From GCA-002701455 sp964342575 (GTDB lineage: Bacteria > Pseudomonadota > Alphaproteobacteria > Thalassobaculales > Thalassobaculaceae), in assembly GCA_964342575.1 (NCBI GenBank), contig CAYFGZ010000001.1, positions 30,981-94,980 of the forward strand: a stretch of 64,000 nt of DNA, in the 5' to 3' direction. The position numbers and the translations under genes are program-made. Below, one piece after another: positions 17,734 to 26,127 of this stretch. Numbering within the stretch: the stretch's first letter is position 1; each line of letters starts with the position of its first letter. Below the pieces are notes generated by a model. That model made no database searches. It was not told the origin of the DNA and saw only the letters and a list, made by a program, of their open reading frames with translations.

Positions 17734-18708
17734 CTAAGGAATTAGAATAGTAGAAGCCGTCGTTGATCGTGCTTCTAACGCTTCATGCGCTGCTCGGGCT
17801 TCTTTTAAAGGAAATCGCTGGTCGATGCGAACGGTTACTTGATTGGAAACGATGACTTTGAATAGATCTTCAGCCATAGCAGCGAGCGATTCCTTGGAGT
17901 TTGCGTAATGAAATAAAGTAGGCCGTGTGAAGGTAAGCGAGCCCTTTTGTGCAAAAACCCCTAAATCCACGGGGGGAATAGGTCCCGAGGCTTGGCCGAA
18001 ACTAACCATTTTGCCAAGCGGTTTTAGGCAGTCGAGCGATTTCTCAAATGTGTCCTTTCCTATAGAATCGAAAACGACCGGGACCTTCTCTCCAGAGGTT
18101 ATTTCAAGCACACGGTCCAGGAAATCATCGCGTGTGTATATTATCGGAAAGTCGCAGCCGTTTGCTTTGGCTAGCCCCGCTTTTTCCTCATTGCCAACGG
18201 TTCCTATTACGGTCGCACCTAAGCTTTTAGCCCATTGACAAACTAGCAATCCCACGCCGCCGGCCGCAGCGTGGATAAGGATGGTGTCTGATGGCCCGAC
18301 TTTATGGATTTGTCGCAAAAGATATTGAGCGGTCAGCCCTTTCAGCATTACAGCAGCAGCAGTATCGTCGCTGATTTGACTAGGGATGCTTACAACATTA
18401 TTTGCATCAATGACCCGCTCTTCCGAATATGCCCCTGGAGGCGGCGAGGCATAGGCCACTCTATCCCCAACCGCGAGATCAGTTACATTGTGTCCCAGGG
18501 CTTCAACTATGCCGGCGGCCTCCATCCCTAAGCCGGAAGGAAGGGGGAGTGGGTACAGACCGCTCCGGTGATAGGTGTCGATGAAATTCAAGCCGATAAC
18601 AGTGTGCCGAATCCGGATTTCATTGGGGGACAGGGGCGGTGTCTCCACGTCCTCCCAGGTCAGTACTTCAGGCCCACCTGGTTTATGGAAGCGAATAACC
18701 TTGACCAT
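17734..18708 (-). CDS. NADPH:quinone oxidoreductase family protein (Qor-like)
   Basis: 324 residues, the size of the zinc-independent quinone oxidoreductase branch of the medium-chain dehydrogenase family. The N-terminal domain has HTVIGLNFIDTYHRSGLYP, and the Rossmann NADPH site is AAAGGVGLLVCQWAKSLGA near residue 150. The zinc-binding Cys residues of alcohol dehydrogenases are absent. It reduces quinones or other electrophilic carbonyls in related organisms; the physiological substrate is unknown. It interrupts the plus-strand rho-mnmE series by lying on the other strand. Confidence 0.92.
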   Translation of the reverse strand: MVKVIRFHKPGGPEVLTWEDVETPPLSPNEIRIRHTVIGLNFIDTYHRSGLYPLPLPSGLGMEAAGIVEALGHNVTDLAVGDRVAYASPPPGAYSEERVIDANNVVSIPSQISDDTAAAVMLKGLTAQYLLRQIHKVGPSDTILIHAAAGGVGLLVCQWAKSLGATVIGTVGNEEKAGLAKANGCDFPIIYTRDDFLDRVLEITSGEKVPVVFDSIGKDTFEKSLDCLKPLGKMVSFGQASGPIPPVDLGVFAQKGSLTFTRPTLFHYANSKESLAAMAEDLFKVIVSNQVTVRIDQRFPLKEARAAHEALEARSTTASTILIP

Positions 18709-18896
18709 CGGGTTCTCCTTACAGGATGTTTGGGAGGGGTGAAATATTTAACGGCAGTTGCAGCACAGTCTACTCCCTAACAAACGTGATTTAAATGTTT
18801 AGGGTATACTTTCTATGCGTATATAACATAAAACGATACTTTCGGAAAGCCGCCCGTGGAAAACAAACCTGGAAAAAAGGGCACAAAGATAAATCA

Positions 18897-20228
18897 ATGA
18901 CGACAAGGTATGACGAGACTATTTTCGCTCTAGCAACGACGCCAGGAAGGTCGTCAATAGCTGTGATTCGGATATCTGGAGAATTAGCAAAGACGGTTTG
19001 TGGAATTTTTAATTTTCAAGCGCCGCCGCCCAGGGTTGCAGGTGTACGGGCGTTGGAGGACGCCCGTCGAAAGCTGGATGAGGCGATGGTAATTTTTTTC
19101 GAGGGCCCGAGGAGCTTCACTGGAGAAGATATGGTGGAGCTTCATTTGCATGGCGGCAGAGCCGTTGTCGAGGCTATTTTGGGAGCGCTTGGCAAACAAC
19201 CAGGGTTGAGAATGGCCGAGGCAGGGGAATTTACAAAGCGCGCAGTTATAAATGGTAAGATTGATCTTACAGAAGCGGAGGGAGTAAATGACTTAATCAG
19301 CGCCCAAACAGAGGCTCAGAGGGTTCAAAGCCTGCATCAAATGGAGGGAGGCCCTGGAAAACAGTTTAATGAATGGTGTAACACCATGGTGCAGATGGCA
19401 GCACATGTTGAAGCGTATATTGATTTTCCCGAAGAGGAGATCCCCAAAGATATTTTGGCGGGAATTGAAGGAAATATAAACAGCATGATTGACGACATGG
19501 AAGACCATCTAAACGATAACCGTAGGGGAGAGATTTTACGCGACGGCTTAAGGGTCGCTGTTATTGGCCCTCCAAATGCCGGGAAGTCTTCATTTGTGAA
19601 TTGGTTGGCACAAAGAGATATAGCCATTACATCTGATCAAGCAGGGACTACCCGAGACATTATCGAGGTCTCACTGGATTTAGATGGGTATCCGGCCGTG
19701 CTGGCAGATACAGCCGGCCTCAGAGAATCTATAGACCCCCTAGAGACGAAGGGCATAGAGCGAGCGCGTGAGTGGGCAAAAATGGCTGATATACGTATAA
19801 TTTTAGTGGCAGCCCCAGAATTACGATGCTGGCAGAAGTCTTGGGCCCCAACCGGACCGGACGACATTGTTATCATCAATAAAATCGACCTAGAAAACCC
19901 AGTTAATCAGCCCCCAGGAATGTTAAAAATCTCATTAAAAAAGAAGGAAGGGCTGACGTCTGTTCTAGAAAGACTGCATGCGGTGGCTAAAAACAAAATG
20001 AGCGGTCAAGAGCCGGCAATCATTACAAAAGCGAGGCATAGAGAAGCACTAGAAGCCAGTGTGGCAGGCCTTAAGAGAGCCCAACAAACTATTAGGGGGG
20101 CATGCGAGCCCGAACTATTGGCAGAAGACTTTAGAGCTACAATTCAGTCTCTGGGAAGAGTTACGGGAAGAGTAGATATAGAAGACTTGTTGGATGTAAT
20201 TTTTAATGATTTTTGTATCGGAAAGTAA
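18897..20228 (+). CDS. mnmE: tRNA modification GTPase MnmE
   Basis: 443 residues from this ATG. With MnmG it installs the carboxymethylaminomethyl group on U34 of certain tRNAs. The N-terminal folate-binding domain begins TIFALATTPGRSSIAVIRISG; the G domain has GPPNAGKSSFVN (G1), DTAG (G3) and NKID (G4); the protein ends FCIGK with the conserved Cys. The frame stays open back to 18795, but residues before MTTRYDETIFAL do not resemble the family, so 18897 is chosen. The ribosome-binding site is weak. A parS site begins immediately after the stop. Confidence 0.95.
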   Translation: MTTRYDETIFALATTPGRSSIAVIRISGELAKTVCGIFNFQAPPPRVAGVRALEDARRKLDEAMVIFFEGPRSFTGEDMVELHLHGGRAVVEAILGALGKQPGLRMAEAGEFTKRAVINGKIDLTEAEGVNDLISAQTEAQRVQSLHQMEGGPGKQFNEWCNTMVQMAAHVEAYIDFPEEEIPKDILAGIEGNINSMIDDMEDHLNDNRRGEILRDGLRVAVIGPPNAGKSSFVNWLAQRDIAITSDQAGTTRDIIEVSLDLDGYPAVLADTAGLRESIDPLETKGIERAREWAKMADIRIILVAAPELRCWQKSWAPTGPDDIVIINKIDLENPVNQPPGMLKISLKKKEGLTSVLERLHAVAKNKMSGQEPAIITKARHREALEASVAGLKRAQQTIRGACEPELLAEDFRATIQSLGRVTGRVDIEDLLDVIFNDFCIGK

Positions 20229-20244
20229 TGTTTCACGTGAAACA
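20229..20244. other. parS: parS site 1 (ParB-binding centromere)
   Basis: The 16-bp perfect palindrome TGTTTCACGTGAAACA matches the near-universal bacterial parS consensus exactly. It begins at the base after the mnmE stop codon, between mnmE and mnmG, about 5.5 kb from the presumed origin and 3.4 kb from parB. ParB should load here and spread to form the partition complex. Confidence 0.95.
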
Positions 20245-20333
20245 AAAAAAGTCGAATAAATGCTTTTAAAATTGTCGCCGTATTATTAAAAGGTACTAAT
20301 GAGAGTATATGCATTCTGGTGAAGGGGCATGAT

Positions 20334-22217
20334 TTGGCCGAAATAGATGTGATTGTAATAGGCGGCGGACACGCGGGGACAGAGGCGGCCGCGGCTAGCG
20401 CCCGTCTCGGGGCTCGTACTGTTTTGCTAACTCAAAAAAAATCAACGATAGGTGAAATGTCCTGTAATCCAGCCATCGGGGGGTTAGGTAAGGGGCACCT
20501 GGTCCGAGAGATAGACGCGCTGGATGGAATTATGGCGAAGGCAGCTGATGCGTCAGGGATACAGTTTCGGGTGCTCAACCGAAGCAAGGGGCCAGCCGTT
20601 CGTGGTCCGCGGGTTCAAGCAGACAGGGCTCTTTATCGACAGGCTGTGCAGAGAGAATTAGAGCAAACGAACAACCTTACTGTAATGGAGGGAAGCGCGG
20701 AAGATATTTGTCAGCGGGAAGATGGTTCCGTGGTGGCGGTTGTGACGGACACAGGGGCGGCATTAGATTGCAGGGCAGTAGTGCTCACCACGGGAACTTT
20801 TCTAAGAGGGGTTATCCATTGCGGTGAACGAAAAACACCTGCTGGCCGATTTGGCGACGCACCGGCAGCGGGGCTGTCCCTCACATTGGAGCGTATGGGG
20901 TTTTGTTTGTCGCGGCTAAAAACAGGTACGCCGCCACGGCTAAACGGCAAGACCATAAATTGGGCCGCAGTAGAAAAACAACCGGGCGATGAGCCACCCG
21001 AACCGCTGTCGACCTTAACGACATCAATTCCCCAGAGGCAAGTTCCGTGCTACATCACCCATACTAACACCACCACTCACGAAATTATAACTCGCAGCCT
21101 ACATAAATCACCAATTTATTCGGGGCAAATAGAGTGCGTCGGCCCCAGATATTGTCCTTCTATAGAGGACAAAATAGTTCGTTTTGCAGACCGGCAACAA
21201 CATCAGATATTTTTGGAGCCGGAGGGCCTGGACACCGACTGGGTTTATCCAAATGGAATATCGACGTCTTTGCCAGAAGAAATTCAAAAAGAACTGGTTC
21301 AAAGTATTTTGGGCCTCGAGCAAGCCGTGATGGTGCGTCCCGGATATGCCATAGAGTATGACCATGTTGATGCTCGGGAGCTAAAGCACACACTTGAATC
21401 GCGGAAAGCGCCGGGGTTGTTCATGGCAGGGCAAATAGCCGGAACAACAGGATATGAAGAAGCGGCGGGTCAGGGGCTCGTGGCAGGAATTAATGCTGCC
21501 CTTCGGGCCGAGGGTCAGGACCGGGAGTTTGTAGTCGATCGAGCCGAGGGCTATCTGGGCGTGATGATAGATGATCTCGTGACAAAAGAATTAAGTGAAC
21601 CCTATCGAATGTTTACATCAAGGGCGGAGTACCGCCTTCAATTGCGCGCCGATAACGCGGATATGCGGCTGACACAAAAAGGGTTGGATGTGGGCTGTAT
21701 TGGCCCGGAACGGCAGAAGAAATTTGAAGAAAAACGAGACCGATTGTCCAATATAGAGGAGATGCTTCAGTCTCTAAAAGCTTCCCCAACTCACCTGACG
21801 AAAGCCGGCATAGCCGTTAACTTGGACGGCATTCCCCGATCTGCGTACGATCTTTTAGGAAATAGAGACCTAGACCATAACAAGCTATCTTCCATATGGC
21901 CGGAGCTAAGGGGCCTCCCAGAAAAATATATCGAGCTGGTGAAAACCGATGCGCTCTATGCGAGCTACATTCAAAGGCAAGAAGCCGATATTAGGTCTTA
22001 CAGAAAAGACGAAAGCCTTGTTTTTCCTAAAGAAATAAATTTCGACCTGGTTGGCGGCTTATCTAATGAGGCACGGCAAGCACTTGAAAAAACAAACCCC
22101 CAAACGTTAGGGCAGGCAGCAAGAATTCCTGGGATTACGCCGGCCGCAGTCGTCACTCTGCTCAGACATGTAAAGGCGACAAGTCGAAGAGAAAGGCAAG
22201 TAGTGGTGACGCAATAG
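20334..22217 (+). CDS. mnmG: tRNA uridine-34 modification enzyme MnmG
   Basis: 627 residues from a TTG start, close to the family norm. MnmG is the FAD-dependent partner of MnmE. The FAD site VIVIGGGHAGTEAAAASARLG is at the N-terminus; other signatures are EMSCNPAIGGLGKGHLVREID, YCPSIEDKIVRF and NGISTSLPEEIQ. The frame also opens at a GTG at 20319, but GAAGGGG lies six bases before the TTG at 20334, which is therefore preferred; the difference is five residues. It lies between two parS sites. Confidence 0.94.
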   Translation: MAEIDVIVIGGGHAGTEAAAASARLGARTVLLTQKKSTIGEMSCNPAIGGLGKGHLVREIDALDGIMAKAADASGIQFRVLNRSKGPAVRGPRVQADRALYRQAVQRELEQTNNLTVMEGSAEDICQREDGSVVAVVTDTGAALDCRAVVLTTGTFLRGVIHCGERKTPAGRFGDAPAAGLSLTLERMGFCLSRLKTGTPPRLNGKTINWAAVEKQPGDEPPEPLSTLTTSIPQRQVPCYITHTNTTTHEIITRSLHKSPIYSGQIECVGPRYCPSIEDKIVRFADRQQHQIFLEPEGLDTDWVYPNGISTSLPEEIQKELVQSILGLEQAVMVRPGYAIEYDHVDARELKHTLESRKAPGLFMAGQIAGTTGYEEAAGQGLVAGINAALRAEGQDREFVVDRAEGYLGVMIDDLVTKELSEPYRMFTSRAEYRLQLRADNADMRLTQKGLDVGCIGPERQKKFEEKRDRLSNIEEMLQSLKASPTHLTKAGIAVNLDGIPRSAYDLLGNRDLDHNKLSSIWPELRGLPEKYIELVKTDALYASYIQRQEADIRSYRKDESLVFPKEINFDLVGGLSNEARQALEKTNPQTLGQAARIPGITPAAVVTLLRHVKATSRRERQVVVTQ

Positions 22218-22221
22218 TATC

Positions 22222-22854
22222 ATGACCCGTGGCCGAGAAATTTTTAATGAAAATATCAGTGTTTCACGTGAAACACTTTCAAAACTAGACATATACGAGC
22301 AATTATTAAAAAAATGGCAACCAAAAATAAATTTAATATCAACAAAAACAGTAGATAAAATATGGGAGCGCCATTTTTTTGACAGCGCCCAAATATTCCG
22401 ACTTTTACCAAGAGGTACAAAAAGTATTTTAGACATAGGTACAGGCGCGGGGTTCCCTGGGTTGGTCTTGTCAATAATGGGGATGCCAGGTGTAAACCTG
22501 GTCGAGCCTGATAAGAAAAAGTGTTATTTTTTAGCAGAGGTTTTGCGCTCAACAGCAACCAGCGCAACACTGCATCCCTGCAGGATTGAAAATGTGCCGA
22601 AGGCCAAATATGATGTTGTGACCGCCCGCGCCCTAGCCCCACTCGATCGGTTAATTCCTATGGTTAGGCCCTACTTTGGGCCAGAGACAATCGGTGTTTT
22701 CCCAAAGGGACACAAAGTTAAACAGGAATTGACGGCGACGAAAAAAAATTGGAAGATGGATATAGCTCTAATCCAAAGCATTTCTGACAGCCGTGGAAAA
22801 ATAGTAGTAATAAAGGACATACTGGGTGAACCAAACAACGGACAAAGCTATTAA
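22222..22854 (+). CDS. rsmG: 16S rRNA (guanine-527 N7)-methyltransferase
   Basis: 210 residues. RsmG methylates G527 of 16S rRNA using S-adenosylmethionine. The fold shows WERHFFDSAQIFRLLP, then the SAM site ILDIGTGAGFPGLVLSIMG, and VTARALAPLDRLI. The N-terminal peptide SVSRETL is encoded by the second parS site, so the gene carries both a protein sequence and a centromere. It begins four bases after mnmG and overlaps parA by 29 bases. Confidence 0.95.
   Translation: MTRGREIFNENISVSRETLSKLDIYEQLLKKWQPKINLISTKTVDKIWERHFFDSAQIFRLLPRGTKSILDIGTGAGFPGLVLSIMGMPGVNLVEPDKKKCYFLAEVLRSTATSATLHPCRIENVPKAKYDVVTARALAPLDRLIPMVRPYFGPETIGVFPKGHKVKQELTATKKNWKMDIALIQSISDSRGKIVVIKDILGEPNNGQSY
22260..22275. other. 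parS: parS site 2, inside rsmG
   Basis: A second exact TGTTTCACGTGAAACA, in the first codons of rsmG, where it is read as part of SVSRETL. It is about 1.4 kb before parB and 2.0 kb from site 1. A parS embedded in the rsmG start occurs in other bacteria. Confidence 0.95.
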
Positions 22855-23653
22855 ACGGGATGTTTCTACGAGAGTTTTAGCGGTTGCAAACCAAAAAGGC
22901 GGCGTAGGAAAAACTACTACGGCGGTAAATCTGGCGACGGCGATGGCGGCCTGTGAGTTAAGGGTATTACTGATAGATTTAGACCCACAAGGTAATGCGA
23001 GCACGGGTCTGGGAATACCGAGAGACGCCAGAGATTTAGACACCTACGCTGTACTCAGCGGAGATTGTAGCCTTTCCGGAGCGATAGCGCCCTCTGCCGT
23101 GCCCGGGCTTTGGATTGTGCCCACCTCTGAAAATTTGTCCGGGGCTGAGTTAGAGTTAGTGGCGGAGGAGAAACGGGAATATAGGTTGCGCGAGGCATTG
23201 GTGCGGCACTCGGAAACGGAAAGAGAGGTGTTTGATTTTGTAATAATTGATTGCCCGCCTTCCCTGGGGTTGCTGACGTTGAACGCTCTAGTCGCATCGG
23301 ATGCGGTTTTAGTGCCCTTGCAATGCGAATTTTATGCGCTAGAAGGCCTTAGTATGTTGCTTAAAACTATCGAAAGAGTGCAACGTGTTTTTAATCCCTC
23401 ATTGGATATTCAGGGAGTCGTGCTGACGATGGCTGATCAGCGAAATAATTTATCGGAGCAAGTAGCCGCCGACGTCAGAGAACATTTGGGGGCGAAAGTG
23501 TATAATACCGTAATACCGCGAAATGTCAGGATTTCTGAGGCGCCGTCGCATGGCCTGCCAGCATTGGTATATGATCTAAGGTGTGCCGGGTCCCAGGCGT
23601 ACATCCATCTAGCGGGGGAGGTAATACGGAGAGAACGGAGTAGCGCGGGATGA
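22826..23653 (+). CDS. parA: Chromosome partitioning ATPase ParA
   Basis: 275 residues from a GTG start, with AAAGGA eight bases upstream. ParA is the Walker ATPase that moves ParB-parS complexes apart. The deviant Walker A is NQKGGVGKTTTAVNLATA, the A' motif IDLDPQGNAS, and Walker B VIIDCPPSLGLLTLNAL. It overlaps rsmG by 29 bases and parB by four, giving a tight mnmG-rsmG-parA-parB unit. Its length and position mark the chromosomal rather than the plasmid type. Confidence 0.97.
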   Translation: MNQTTDKAIKRDVSTRVLAVANQKGGVGKTTTAVNLATAMAACELRVLLIDLDPQGNASTGLGIPRDARDLDTYAVLSGDCSLSGAIAPSAVPGLWIVPTSENLSGAELELVAEEKREYRLREALVRHSETEREVFDFVIIDCPPSLGLLTLNALVASDAVLVPLQCEFYALEGLSMLLKTIERVQRVFNPSLDIQGVVLTMADQRNNLSEQVAADVREHLGAKVYNTVIPRNVRISEAPSHGLPALVYDLRCAGSQAYIHLAGEVIRRERSSAG

Positions 23654-24558
23654 CTGCCGATCAACCTTCAAAAGGAAAACGACGTAAGCTTGGTCGCGGC
23701 TTGTCCGCGCTTTTTGGTGAAGCGAATGTTTACCAGCAGAGCCCTGCGACTGATAGGCAAACCAAAATGATACCAACATCGAATATCAGGCCGGGCCCAG
23801 AACAACCACGGCGAAGTTTCGATGGAACAGAATTGAAGACACTTGCCGAGAGTATAAAGCAGAAAGGAATCTTGCAACCGTTGTTATTACGCAGAATGGA
23901 GAGTGGGGGCGACATTTATGAAATCATAGCGGGCGAGCGACGCTGGCGAGCCGCTCAATTAGCGCAGATTCACGAGGTCCCCGCCGTAATTGGTCGTTAT
24001 GATGAAAAGGAAGCCCTAGAGATAGGTCTTATAGAAAATATCCAACGCAGCGATCTATCTCCTCTTGAAGAAGCGGCGGGTTTTGAAAGGCTTGTTGGAG
24101 AATATGGTTACACTCAAGACCAGGTATCTAAGACCGTAGGCAAGAGCAGGAGCTACATAGCAAATTCGCTGAGATTACTTGCACTTCCTTCTGGTGTTAA
24201 GGAGCATTTAGAATCAGGTCGACTAACAGCTGGTCACGCGCGTGCTCTATTGGTTGCAAGAGACGCTGAGAAATTAGCTGAGTATGTTGTTGCGGGGAGT
24301 TTGTCGGTGAGGGCCACCGAAAGACTCGTGCACCGAAATGCGACCGAGATTGGGGCAGTTAGCCCAGTCAAGAAAAGAAGTAGCATGTCATCGAGCAGTC
24401 GTTTAGACCCTGACATTTTGGCCTTAGAGAAAGATATCTTTGAGAAGCTGGGATTGTATGTTGAAATACAAGACCAAGGGGATAGAGGAGGAAAGGTTAC
24501 CATTCGGTACCATGATTTGGACGAATTCGAATATCTTTTGAAAAAACTAGCCCCATAA
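23650..24558 (+). CDS. parB: Chromosome partitioning protein ParB
   Basis: 302 residues. ParB is a CTPase clamp that loads at parS. The N-terminal ParA-interacting peptide RKLGRGLSALFGE is present. The CTP-binding region shows GERRWRAAQLA and NIQRSDLSPLEEA; the central helix-turn-helix is VSKTVGKSRSYIANSLRLLALP; and the C-terminal dimerisation segment ends DEFEYLLKKLAP. The ATGA overlap with parA suggests translational coupling. It converges with holA, ten bases away. Confidence 0.97.
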   Translation: MTADQPSKGKRRKLGRGLSALFGEANVYQQSPATDRQTKMIPTSNIRPGPEQPRRSFDGTELKTLAESIKQKGILQPLLLRRMESGGDIYEIIAGERRWRAAQLAQIHEVPAVIGRYDEKEALEIGLIENIQRSDLSPLEEAAGFERLVGEYGYTQDQVSKTVGKSRSYIANSLRLLALPSGVKEHLESGRLTAGHARALLVARDAEKLAEYVVAGSLSVRATERLVHRNATEIGAVSPVKKRSSMSSSSRLDPDILALEKDIFEKLGLYVEIQDQGDRGGKVTIRYHDLDEFEYLLKKLAP

Positions 24559-24568
24559 AAAAACTTAG

Positions 24569-25597
24569 TTATTTCCGATAAGGTTTTGATTGCCCGATGC
24601 ATAGCCCTAGAAGTATCTGGGAGGTAACAGTCGAAGCTGGAAACCCTGTTCCTTTGCATAGTTCTTCGGCCTCGTTTAAACGGTTCAAAGCATGCTCTAA
24701 TCTTGGAGTAGACCACTGTCTAACTTGACGCTCAAATTGGCTCCGGCGGTTCCAGAAAACTGGGGGGCGAAGCCGGCTAATGGCGTCTATTAAGGGGTTC
24801 CCGTTGTCGAAATAGGACCGGGCAGTTTTTAACCGCTGGAAATGTTTCATAGTTAATCTTATAACGCCGATAGGATTCTGTCCTTCAGCTGCCGATCGTC
24901 GTAACGTCAAATGCAGCGACTCTAGATTTCCATCCGCAACACAATTTGCAATATCATCAAAAAGTAAGGCTCCTCCATCACCTATGGCTAGCTCTACGTC
25001 GGATAACTTAAGACTGTTGTCGTCCGCGTAGAGGCAGATTTTTTCTAATTCGCTCTTCGTTTGTAGACGATCACCACCCAAACGCGTTGCCAAATAGGCG
25101 ATGGCATCCTGGTCAGCCGTGATGTTATTGGCATTAAGGGTCACTTTTATGAAGGTCTCTAAATTATCTCCTTGGTCGCCATAACAAGCTAATATGCCTA
25201 GCTGGTCTGACTGCTCAAAGAGCTGCCGAAGTTTAGAACGGGTGTCTAAAGCACCGGCTTGGAGCACCATTTTAGCTACCGGGGACTCGAATTTTAATAG
25301 CCCTTTAATCGAATCGGTTAGCAAATCGGAGCAGTTTCGTATTCGCACGAGTCGGTTGCCGCCCGTCATCGAAAATGCCATCACAGCATCCGGTAGACAC
25401 GCTGGGTCTTCACTGATGGAGTTTGGATCCAGCTCGTCCACCTGGAAAGGATCATTTATGTCAGAAACACAACCTTTTGCTATCGATGTAGCTGTCTCGT
25501 TGACATGGCCTGAATCAGGACCATAAACTAAAATGCCCACCAATTTTTCTGGAAAACCGTCAGAAAGCCGAGTCAAATCTTTTGGCTTCAACTTCAT
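24569..25597 (-). CDS. holA: DNA polymerase III delta subunit
   Basis: 342 residues, the usual HolA length. The delta subunit opens the beta clamp within the clamp loader. The sequence shows the family pattern GILVYGPDSGHVNETAT at the N-terminus (a degenerate P-loop, since delta does not bind ATP) and ARLGGDRLQTKSELEKICLYA in the middle. It overlaps lptE by four bases. The DUF3576-leuS-lptE-holA order is conserved in alphaproteobacteria. Confidence 0.93.
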   Translation of the reverse strand: MKLKPKDLTRLSDGFPEKLVGILVYGPDSGHVNETATSIAKGCVSDINDPFQVDELDPNSISEDPACLPDAVMAFSMTGGNRLVRIRNCSDLLTDSIKGLLKFESPVAKMVLQAGALDTRSKLRQLFEQSDQLGILACYGDQGDNLETFIKVTLNANNITADQDAIAYLATRLGGDRLQTKSELEKICLYADDNSLKLSDVELAIGDGGALLFDDIANCVADGNLESLHLTLRRSAAEGQNPIGVIRLTMKHFQRLKTARSYFDNGNPLIDAISRLRPPVFWNRRSQFERQVRQWSTPRLEHALNRLNEAEELCKGTGFPASTVTSQILLGLCIGQSKPYRK

Positions 25598-26127
25598 CTG
25601 GTGTCCTTCGGCTGTTGGTCGCGTTGTCCAAAAAAAAGGGCTAAGGTAAGCTTTATATTGTCACCTATGGCATGTACCGCTCGTCTTCTGGCATCATGCT
25701 GTGCTGTAATATTTGCATACTCTGACTCAACAATATTGAAAACTGTCGTGGATTCCGTGGTTTTGTTAACAAGGGTTGAATTAGAGCTTAAGCTATTAAG
25801 TTTAAAGTGAGCTTTTATTTTAACCTTGGCAAAGGTGGACGTTGCGTCGCGAAGGATAACCATATTCGATCTTGTTTCTTCCAAAACGACCTTTAAAACA
25901 TAGTGAGGAGCTTGGGGACGACCAGTTGGCGTGAGAATATCGATCAGGTAATTGCGCAATTGCTGACCAACTCGATCTCGAATCGGGTCTATATTAATTA
26001 CAGATAGCTGCTGTATAATCCCGTTACCAGAGGTTGGATTCGACGAATAAAGTGGTTTAAAGCCGCACCCCCCAAGAGAGTTTAATACTGCAATAAGTAT
26101 TATCCAATGGACGCTACGCCACGACAT
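25594..26127 (-). CDS. lptE: LPS-assembly lipoprotein LptE
   Basis: 177 residues from this start. LptE is the lipoprotein plug of the LptD translocon, which inserts lipopolysaccharide into the outer membrane. The signal WIILIAVLNSLGGCGFKPLY ends in a strong lipobox with Cys near residue 21, and GCGFKPLY is a hallmark of the family. The frame also opens at 26148, but the signal peptide begins better at the ATG at 26127. It overlaps the leuS end by 14 bases and holA by four. Confidence 0.93.
   Translation of the reverse strand: MSWRSVHWIILIAVLNSLGGCGFKPLYSSNPTSGNGIIQQLSVINIDPIRDRVGQQLRNYLIDILTPTGRPQAPHYVLKVVLEETRSNMVILRDATSTFAKVKIKAHFKLNSLSSNSTLVNKTTESTTVFNIVESEYANITAQHDARRRAVHAIGDNIKLTLALFFGQRDQQPKDTR

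Noticed and set aside
18795..18896. Longer mnmE start at 18795
   Set aside because: The extra 34 residues are unlike MnmE; the family start MTTRYDETIFAL is at 18897.
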